11,585 nucleotides of DNA from CALOCV01 sp942491955 (GTDB taxonomy: Bacteria; Chlamydiota; Chlamydiia; Chlamydiales; CALOCV01), in contig CALOCV010000039.1 in the NCBI GenBank assembly GCA_942491955.1, forward strand, positions 1 to 11,585, given 5' to 3'. Under the pieces are notes generated by a model. It ran no database searches and had not been told where the DNA came from. It worked only from the letters and a program-made list of their open reading frames with translations. Position numbers and translations under genes: made by a program. Shown piece after piece: positions 6,255-11,585 of this stretch. How positions within the stretch are numbered: the stretch's first letter is position 1; each line of letters begins with the position of its first letter.

Positions 6255-6578
6255 TCATTCTACGTCCATAGCTTGCGGCAAGAGGAAGGCAGCGGAGCTG
6301 CCGCGGGGGGTTTGGGGGGACTGGTCCCCCCAATGGTCTCCCCAAAAAGGGTGGTTGGGCATGTTGCGGTTTTCGTTAGGGAACGTTGTGTTGGCAGCGA
6401 TTTGGAGCTCGTGCCAGTAGCCGCGATCGAACCAAGAGCCGTCGTTCCCATTCCAGAAGAGAAAAAGCCAGATCACGCCCCATATTGGAAAGATGATGTA
6501 AGTGATCTTCAAAAACAAGGGAACCCGTGCATCTTTTGTTGTCATATCTGGGGCATCGTACTCTTCGATTTCATCCAT
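6255..6578 (-). CDS. Haem-less CcoP-like subunit of the cbb3 oxidase
   Basis: The 107-residue protein begins MDEIEEYDAPD, matching the short acidic GI.E.DNP-type segment that precedes the main membrane helix of CcoP. One hydrophobic helix follows at about 21-42 (FLKITYIIFPIWGVIWLFLF), then GNDGSWFDRGYWHELQIAAN. In ordinary CcoP this anchor is followed by one or two cytochrome c domains; here there is no CXXCH, and the protein ends after about 65 more polar residues. I infer that it keeps only the anchoring role. The last 30 residues are encoded by a GC-rich repeat element and may be a late addition. The ATG at 6578 overlaps the stop of the preceding gene by 8 bases and has GGAGG six bases upstream. 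It is the last gene of the operon. An unrelated small membrane subunit cannot be ruled out. Confidence 0.7.
   Translation of the reverse strand: MDEIEEYDAPDMTTKDARVPLFLKITYIIFPIWGVIWLFLFWNGNDGSWFDRGYWHELQIAANTTFPNENRNMPNHPFWGDHWGDQSPQTPRGSSAAFLLPQAMDVE
6288..6345. repeat. GC-run element with two hairpins and a 12-base tandem repeat
   Basis: GGCAGC (6288-6293) pairs with GCTGCC (6297-6302) around GGA. Six G follow (6305-6310), then TTT. GGGGGGAC (6314-6321) pairs perfectly with GTCCCCCC (6324-6331) around TG. The right arm overlaps a tandem duplication, TGGTCCCCCCAA then TGGTCTCCCCAA (6322-6345), with one mismatch. The whole lies inside the 3' coding end of the CcoP-like gene and encodes its Gly/Ser/Pro-rich tail. 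It has no T run, so it is not a standard terminator, but it could act as an mRNA 3' stabiliser or a dispersed palindromic repeat. Confidence 0.7.
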
Positions 6579-6753
6579 CTTCTTCCTCCATCATCATCCA
6601 TTTAGGTTCTTCGTCCATGTCGAGGCGCCCTTTTCTCCAAAGGAGGAGGAGAAATAGGGTGGCCAATCCGACAAAGAAGAGAATAAAAGCGTAGTGGATA
6701 GCGACGCCCCAGAGCCCCAAGCTATCGAATGCGGGGTATCCTTTTTCATCCAC
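6571..6753 (-). CDS. ccoQ: CcoQ-like small membrane subunit of the cbb3 oxidase
   Basis: The 60-residue protein has one hydrophobic helix (about residues 18-39, IHYAFILFFVGLATLFLLLLW) followed by the basic RKGRLD and an acidic, Met-rich tail. That is the size and shape of CcoQ, a single-helix accessory protein that helps stabilise the cbb3 complex, and it sits in the usual place between ccoO and ccoP. CcoQ sequences are poorly conserved, so the call rests on position and topology. The start is a GTG at 6753: GAGG lies 7 bases upstream, there is no in-frame ATG, and an ATG two bases further on is in another frame. It overlaps the ccoO stop by 8 bases, and the following gene overlaps it by 8 as well, so translation is probably coupled. 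Confidence 0.75.
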   Translation of the reverse strand: MDEKGYPAFDSLGLWGVAIHYAFILFFVGLATLFLLLLWRKGRLDMDEEPKWMMMEEEDG

Positions 6754-7999
6754 GGGCGAACCTCTTTTTTCCTTCGATAATCGCGATGGTATCGATCGGA
6801 TCTTTTCCTTCCCACCATGCTTCGTTGGGAGGGGTGATACGAGAACCTTTTGTCATTAAGTATTGGTAAAGGGCTTCGAAGGGGTAATTGGGAATCCCTA
6901 TCCCATGGGCCCGTGCGATGCCTCGCGGATCGTTATCAAAGAAGTGTTGAAACGATGGCATCACGGATCCTGGACTCTCGACACGTGGCGCCCAGAAATG
7001 CGACATATGCCAATCGCGATGGGGTCTTTTGATAGCGACGCGGGAGAGGTCGGGACCGATTCTTCGCGTTCCGGGGAATGTGATCCTTTGGTAGATGAAT
7101 TCGTTGGGAGAAGATGGGGGAGCGGGGTAGGCGGCGCCTCCGTTGAGCACGACATCCTGGACAAGAGTGCGCGTCTGGTCGGTGTGGCAGTACCAACACC
7201 CTTCGATCGCATAGGTGTGTTCTCCATGTTCGATCAACTCCTTTCGAGAGCGAAAGCCTAGAGAGGAACTGCGCAGCTGTTCGAGATTCTCGATCGGTTT
7301 CCCGCGAGGGTTGTATCGCCAACCCTCTTTCTCTCCCTCTTTGTAAGGGAGAACGCGAAACTCAATCGGATTTTTTACATAAACAACGCCCAAAGAGGTT
7401 TGGTAGGGTAATTTCCACTCTTCATCGAGAAGAGCGAAATCGGCATCGACCCAGTTACCAAAGATGCCATCGTGATAGCCAATAGCAAATGCCTCCTCTT
7501 TTTCCGGATCAAAGAGTTCATAGACGGTTCTTTCGACCCGTATGGCGCCCTGTGTACTCTTTTGTTGTTGTTGCACGAGGGCGTGGGGATCGTATCCCTC
7601 TATGGGAATGGCTTCATCGCTCGGGCGGAGGAGGAGAGGGCGAGAGGTCAGTTTCAAGGTCGCATCGTTGCTTCGCGTGACATATTTTTCTAAGTGGGGA
7701 GGGGCGATGATGCGGAAGGCGTCCGATTCGACAAAGGCAGAAAGGGTATATCCTTGTTGGATATGATCGACATATTGCAGTGTCCTCCCTCCAGAATGGG
7801 AACTGCTCAAGTAGACGTTAGGATCGGAAACCTCATACATCTGCACCTGGTAGGGACTGGTCGGCTGTGTCCATGTCGAGTCGACGTGACGAGGAGCCAG
7901 TAACGTGATGATGATAGCGCTCGCAAAAAGAAGGATGACTCCCACAACAGTCAGCCATGCCGACCATTCCATCGCGTAGATACGGGAGTGCTTAGCCAT
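6746..7999 (-). CDS. ccoO: cbb3 oxidase monohaem cytochrome c subunit CcoO, with a large insertion
   Basis: CcoO carries a c-type haem that passes electrons to the CcoN active site on the periplasmic side. The 417-residue protein has an N-terminal membrane anchor (13-34) and one haem site, CWYCH, at 268-272 in the classic context (EGCWYCHTDQTR). This is followed by GTRRIGPDLSR (310-320), the DWH segment and the likely axial Met347 in PGSVMPSF. Usual CcoO proteins are about 200-250 residues, with CXXCH soon after the anchor. Here about 200 residues (44-245) of periplasmic sequence with no CXXCH are inserted. The start is the ATG at 7999, overlapping the ccoN stop by 8 bases with AAGGG 6 bases upstream; a TTG at 8005 lies directly against that ribosome site. 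The C-terminal 70 residues after the Met are also longer than I expect. Confidence 0.92.
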   Translation of the reverse strand: MAKHSRIYAMEWSAWLTVVGVILLFASAIIITLLAPRHVDSTWTQPTSPYQVQMYEVSDPNVYLSSSHSGGRTLQYVDHIQQGYTLSAFVESDAFRIIAPPHLEKYVTRSNDATLKLTSRPLLLRPSDEAIPIEGYDPHALVQQQQKSTQGAIRVERTVYELFDPEKEEAFAIGYHDGIFGNWVDADFALLDEEWKLPYQTSLGVVYVKNPIEFRVLPYKEGEKEGWRYNPRGKPIENLEQLRSSSLGFRSRKELIEHGEHTYAIEGCWYCHTDQTRTLVQDVVLNGGAAYPAPPSSPNEFIYQRITFPGTRRIGPDLSRVAIKRPHRDWHMSHFWAPRVESPGSVMPSFQHFFDNDPRGIARAHGIGIPNYPFEALYQYLMTKGSRITPPNEAWWEGKDPIDTIAIIEGKKRFARG

Positions 8000-9437
8000 G
8001 GACAACCCTTACTTCTCTCTCTGTCTCCTCTAGGGGCAGGAGGATCGTATTCCACATGTTGATCGCAAAGAGAATGTTAGCAAAAAGCACGATGATGCCG
8101 CCTATAGCACGTAGAGTCCAAGAGGGGTACATGGCGGCAAGCGTATCGAGAAAAGGCATCCGTGCTAACTGGGCGTGAAATTCGGCATACGTCGTTCCGT
8201 TGGCCCATTCTGCCCAGAGCATCCCTTGATAGAAGCCACTGATCCAAAGGGGAAGGATAAACGGGATACTTCCCCATATGTTGAGAGAAAAATGCCACTC
8301 CGCCAAACGATGCGACCAGAGGGGTTTATTGAGGATCGTTGGGATGGTGTAGTAGATTCCAGAAAAGGCAAAAAAAGCAAAGGTCGCGTACAAAGAGATG
8401 TGCGAATGACCGATGGTCCAGTCGGTTTTTGAGGTGATCTCATTGATATTGCGTAGTGCCATAAGTGGCCCTTGAATGCACGTGATCAAGTAAAAAATCG
8501 TCCCTATCAAGAGAAAACGGATGGGAACATTTTCAGAATATAGCTCCCATCGCCCTTTTAAGGTACCAATGATATTGGCAATCACAGTCCAGACGGGAAT
8601 AAATAGCATAATGGAAAAGACAATCGATGTCGTCTGCAACCACTGTGAGATCGGTCCATGGATCTGGTGGTGGGCTCCTATCCAGGCATAGGCAAATGCT
8701 ATCGACCAGAAACCGATCATGGATAGTCTATGGCTGTAGATGGGAACTTTAGCAATTTTTGGGAGATAGTAGTAAAGAGCCGCTAGACCCATCGGAGTAA
8801 AAACAAGTCCGACGAGATTGTGGATATAAAACCAACTCACATTGACTCGCGACATGCCACCAGGCACCCAATTGATTGCATACGTACCTGCAATCCAGGT
8901 GAACGTGGTCCAGATCAATGTTCCCATGATGTACCAGACGGAGACATACATCTTCCGAAATCTTCTCTGTGATATCGTCATGAATATATTGAATACAATG
9001 AGAAGCCAAGCGAAGGTGACCATTGCTTTTACCGGAATCCATCCCACGCTATAGGGGAGTTCGGCATATTCCCATCCAAAATTCGTCCCAAAAGGATAGG
9101 AAAAAATACCGATAAACCAGGCGATATACCAAATCCATCCTGATACAAGACCGAGAGTACCATTCCATATGGGTACGCCACATAGCCGTGGAATAAAATA
9201 GAAAAAAAGCCCAATATCGGCCGACAAGAGGAAGAGGATGAGGATGGTTCCCACATGTACAGGACGGAGTCGTCCAAAGGTGATGTATTCTCCAGAAAAA
9301 TAATCGGGAAACAAGAAGGCATTAAAACTGATGAATACCCCAACCATCATCCCTAATACCATAAATAGGATAGAGGGATAGAGAAAGAATTTTACGGGAC
9401 GGTCATCATGTGTTACTTGAGCTAGGATCTGTGTCAT
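7992..9437 (-). CDS. ccoN: cbb3-type cytochrome c oxidase catalytic subunit CcoN
   Basis: CcoN reduces oxygen to water and pumps protons in the inner membrane. The 481 residues form about twelve hydrophobic helices, the normal length. The expected ligands are visible by alignment to remembered C-family sequences: His61 (low-spin haem b) in RPVHVGTI; His206 (CuB) in WFYIHNLVG; His256-His257 (CuB) in YAWIGAHH, with Tyr250 in the position of the helix VII cross-linked Tyr; His344 (haem b3) and His346 (haem b) in DWTIGHSHISLY. The EYAE motif (123-126), a C-family hallmark, is kept, and the His344/His346 block reads as an oxygen reductase rather than NorB. The ATG at 9437 has AAGGA 7 bases upstream and lies inside the upstream cytochrome gene (32-base overlap). 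Such oxidases usually have high oxygen affinity and serve microaerobic growth. Confidence 0.97.
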   Translation of the reverse strand: MTQILAQVTHDDRPVKFFLYPSILFMVLGMMVGVFISFNAFLFPDYFSGEYITFGRLRPVHVGTILILFLLSADIGLFFYFIPRLCGVPIWNGTLGLVSGWIWYIAWFIGIFSYPFGTNFGWEYAELPYSVGWIPVKAMVTFAWLLIVFNIFMTISQRRFRKMYVSVWYIMGTLIWTTFTWIAGTYAINWVPGGMSRVNVSWFYIHNLVGLVFTPMGLAALYYYLPKIAKVPIYSHRLSMIGFWSIAFAYAWIGAHHQIHGPISQWLQTTSIVFSIMLFIPVWTVIANIIGTLKGRWELYSENVPIRFLLIGTIFYLITCIQGPLMALRNINEITSKTDWTIGHSHISLYATFAFFAFSGIYYTIPTILNKPLWSHRLAEWHFSLNIWGSIPFILPLWISGFYQGMLWAEWANGTTYAEFHAQLARMPFLDTLAAMYPSWTLRAIGGIIVLFANILFAINMWNTILLPLEETEREVRVVHG

Positions 9438-11585
9438 TTTTTTCCTTGATCTTTTGCCATAATATAGCTTGTTCTTGCTGAATGCGCGCCGTTTCTGCTT
9501 CTAAACGAAGGAATTCTTTCTTTAGCGTTTGGTACCCGGAGAGCTCGGCAGCAATCTCACCCCTCCTCTCTTCCACTTGAGCAGAATAGCGGAGCCAGAG
9601 ACTTTTTTGCTGTTCTTTTGTGAGTCTTTCGATCTCCTGGTCGATCGCTTGCAATAAAGCTTCCCTTTCCTGTTTTGCACGCTCCTCATCGCGCTCATAC
9701 CCCCCTCTCCAGGGGGGACCTTGCATCTCGAGCCAGATCAAAAAATCTTCCCATGTTTCTGGCGCGATATCTTGTGCAAGCAGCCTCTCTCCAAAAAGGC
9801 GAAAGGCCTCTTTTTGCTGGCGAAGAAGCTGAATCGAACGATCGATCCCTTCATGAGGAACCGTTTCTTCCCTTAACGTTTTTTCTGCACGTTCTTCTTG
9901 GAGTGTAAAGATGGAACGATCATAGAGGCGGTAGAGAAGGTCGTGCAGCACCTCTCTTTCACGATTCTCTTCACTCAACGATCGAATGTACATCACGAGT
10001 TGTAACCGTTGCAACGCACTGGTTTGGTCTCCCCAAGGCTGCATCGCCGTTCCCGTAACTCCATACTTGATCGAACGAAGAAGACGCAAATCGTCACGTT
10101 CGTGCAACCAATCCAGATTCGTTAACATGCGCGGCTTCGCATCCTGTAAAACACTGGCTCGCGTTCCCTGCCCATCGCCTTCGGCTCCATGACACACGGC
10201 ACAATGCAATTGGAAATAACGCTCGCCTGCATCGAGATTCTCTTGCGTGTAGTATTTCTTCCGAATGTAGACTCTTTCCTCTTGGTCTCCTCCTGGAAGC
10301 ACGACATGTTCCATCGTAAAGAGTGGGTTCTCTCCACTCCCTTGATAAGTGGGCTCTGCTGAAGCCATCTGCAGGGGATAGCTCTCCCGTTCCCGTTCTC
10401 CCCCTTCTTCTTTAAGCTCCTCCAAAATATCTTCGGGACTGTATTCCCATTTCGGATTTTTCTCTTCTCGCTCCCCTCCCGGCAACGTGCCATAGATCCA
10501 ATCAACGAGAAGGTCGATCTCTTCTTCTTGTAAGACGGGAATGCCATCATTGGGTTTATCCTCTGCTACCTCTCCCCAAGGAGGCATCGGCGTCCCCTTA
10601 ACCCCATGCGTGATCGATGCACGTGCCTTCTCCTTGGTCAAGTCGCGCAAAAAATCGGCATTGCGCAAGTTTTTCGGCACGGGATAGATCCACTCCGCTA
10701 CAGGGCCATTCCCCTCGAGATAGGGACCATGACATTGGCTACACAGCGTCTCAAAAGCCTTTTCTGCGTTGAAACCCCGCTCCTCCCACACTTGTCGCAC
10801 CGCATCTCGATTTTTTATGGCCAAAGCATCGAGCATACGAGTCAATGCGTAGAATTTGGTATCATCGAAGGGAAAGACGGGCATGATCGATCGAGGAATG
10901 AGCGCTGTAGGATTGCGGAAGTGTTCCATCAACCACTGATCACTTCTATAGATCCCGGACCAATTCGGACGAGGCCCGATCAGACGACCCAAGCCATACT
11001 CCTGTACGTATTGCATCAAAACGCGATGAACGCGCTCTTTCCACGCCTCTTGACGCTCTTCTTTTTCTTGGTTATGACTCCTCATGGCGTACTTAAAAGG
11101 AGCATAAAAGGAGGCGATCAGACCGGGATTCTCTTTCTCTATCTCTTCAAGTAAAGCTCCCTCTCGGACCCCATTGACAATTTTTTTGTCGATATTTTTT
11201 TGATTCTCTTCAATGACCTGAACCAGTGCCGATCCCGATATCTCTTCGGGGAATAAACGGCGAAACCACTCCCTCTCTTGGTACAATGCAGAGAAATCGG
11301 GATCTCCCTTCTCGATGGCAAAGCCGACATCCGATGCATACCCTTCGAGTCGATGACAGCTTGCACACCCTTGTGTAGCAAACACGGTCATCGAATAGCG
11401 AAGGTCTTTCATTTTTTTCGGGGGAACGGGTTTCTCCCAAGGTTGCTTCTCTCCCTCTTCCCAAGAACGCAAGGCAAGGCGATAGGCCGTCTCCGACACG
11501 CCCGGTCGTCTCCCTTTTTGTGCCAAGAGATAGGTCAATAACGCCTCGACCTCTTCGTGATCAATCCGCAAGTATGTTAGGCATG
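9406..11585 (-). CDS. Multihaem cytochrome c with coiled-coil tail (N-terminus outside window)
   Basis: The frame is open to the window edge, so the N-terminus is missing. Numbering from the TTG at 11571 (a position marker, not a start), there are three haem sites: CASCH at 69-73, CSQCH at 277-281 and CAVCH at 457-461, with likely axial Met at 230 (PRSIMPVFPF), 329 (GTPMPPWGE) and 510 (GTAMQPWGD). The first domain resembles a CcoO haem domain with a long insert (GPRPNWSGIYRSDQW...NPTALIPRSIMP). The second and third look like duplicated CcoP-type domains. Residues 3-16 (IDHEEVEALLTYLL) read as the end of yet another cytochrome c domain upstream. From about 555 to 715 it is a charged, helix-forming coiled-coil-like tail. 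It overlaps ccoN by 32 bases, so the two are surely cotranscribed. Its role is probably electron transfer to CcoN, from a quinol-oxidising partner or directly. Confidence 0.88.
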   Translation of the reverse strand, partial: CLTYLRIDHEEVEALLTYLLAQKGRRPGVSETAYRLALRSWEEGEKQPWEKPVPPKKMKDLRYSMTVFATQGCASCHRLEGYASDVGFAIEKGDPDFSALYQEREWFRRLFPEEISGSALVQVIEENQKNIDKKIVNGVREGALLEEIEKENPGLIASFYAPFKYAMRSHNQEKEERQEAWKERVHRVLMQYVQEYGLGRLIGPRPNWSGIYRSDQWLMEHFRNPTALIPRSIMPVFPFDDTKFYALTRMLDALAIKNRDAVRQVWEERGFNAEKAFETLCSQCHGPYLEGNGPVAEWIYPVPKNLRNADFLRDLTKEKARASITHGVKGTPMPPWGEVAEDKPNDGIPVLQEEEIDLLVDWIYGTLPGGEREEKNPKWEYSPEDILEELKEEGGERERESYPLQMASAEPTYQGSGENPLFTMEHVVLPGGDQEERVYIRKKYYTQENLDAGERYFQLHCAVCHGAEGDGQGTRASVLQDAKPRMLTNLDWLHERDDLRLLRSIKYGVTGTAMQPWGDQTSALQRLQLVMYIRSLSEENREREVLHDLLYRLYDRSIFTLQEERAEKTLREETVPHEGIDRSIQLLRQQKEAFRLFGERLLAQDIAPETWEDFLIWLEMQGPPWRGGYERDEERAKQEREALLQAIDQEIERLTKEQQKSLWLRYSAQVEERRGEIAAELSGYQTLKKEFLRLEAETARIQQEQAILWQKIKEKNDTDPSSSNT

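Noticed and set aside
7992..9437. Nitric oxide reductase (NorB) instead of CcoN
   Set aside because: The helix VII Tyr next to the CuB His pair, the EYAE motif and the neighbouring ccoO/ccoQ genes all point to an oxygen reductase of the C family.
9700..9717. Inverted repeat CCCCCC-TCTCCA-GGGGGG
   Set aside because: It lies inside the coiled-coil region of the multihaem cytochrome and encodes PPWRGG; with no T run and no symmetry beyond the runs, it is probably a coding coincidence.
10606..11154. Plus-strand open frame of 182 codons
   Set aside because: It is antisense to the multihaem cytochrome gene, whose CXXCH and axial-Met motifs show the minus strand is coding.
1..11585. CRISPR array, tRNA, insertion sequence or toxin-antitoxin pair
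   Set aside because: I saw no spaced direct repeats, cloverleaf-like sequence, transposase motif or terminal inverted repeats, or small paired genes on either strand.

Overview
The window looks like chromosome from a Gram-negative bacterium, most consistent with an environmental (amoeba-associated type) member of the Chlamydiota. This assignment rests on recalled resemblance, not on a search. The supporting signs are an outer-membrane beta-barrel N-terminus of a type I associate with Chlamydiae at the left edge, a short NFACT-R protein lacking the usual N-terminal half, a metK gene (absent from pathogenic Chlamydia, expected in free-living-host relatives), and a large protein of unknown function ending in a split XRE-like helix-turn-helix.

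Left part (1-4617) is mostly housekeeping. In order: the 5' end of a secreted/outer-membrane protein (minus), rsmD (minus), a ten-helix EamA/DMT-type transporter (plus), an NFACT-R domain protein and metK (both minus, probably one transcript from metK), and a small membrane-anchored secreted protein (plus). rsmD and the transporter are divergent with overlapping -10 boxes. The transporter and the NFACT gene converge, and their 3' ends overlap by 9 bases inside one terminator hairpin.

Middle (4638-6254) holds a 497-residue protein of unknown function with a C-terminal HTH and a near-perfect Shine-Dalgarno, plus a 123-base gap in which I see no convincing promoter.

Right part (6255-11585, all minus) is a tightly packed respiratory operon: multihaem cytochrome c (partial), then ccoN, ccoO, ccoQ-like and a haem-less ccoP-like gene. 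CcoN keeps all recognisable haem and CuB ligands of the cbb3 (C-family) oxygen reductases. The accessory subunits are rearranged. CcoO carries about 200 extra periplasmic residues before its CXXCH. The CcoP-like subunit has only the membrane anchor and no CXXCH. An upstream protein with at least three c-type haem sites, the first in a CcoO-like domain, and a long helical tail overlaps the start of ccoN. The last three junctions all overlap by exactly 8 bases. My inference is a cbb3 oxidase whose electron-entry haems have been moved from CcoP to a separate multihaem partner. This is the most interesting system in the window.
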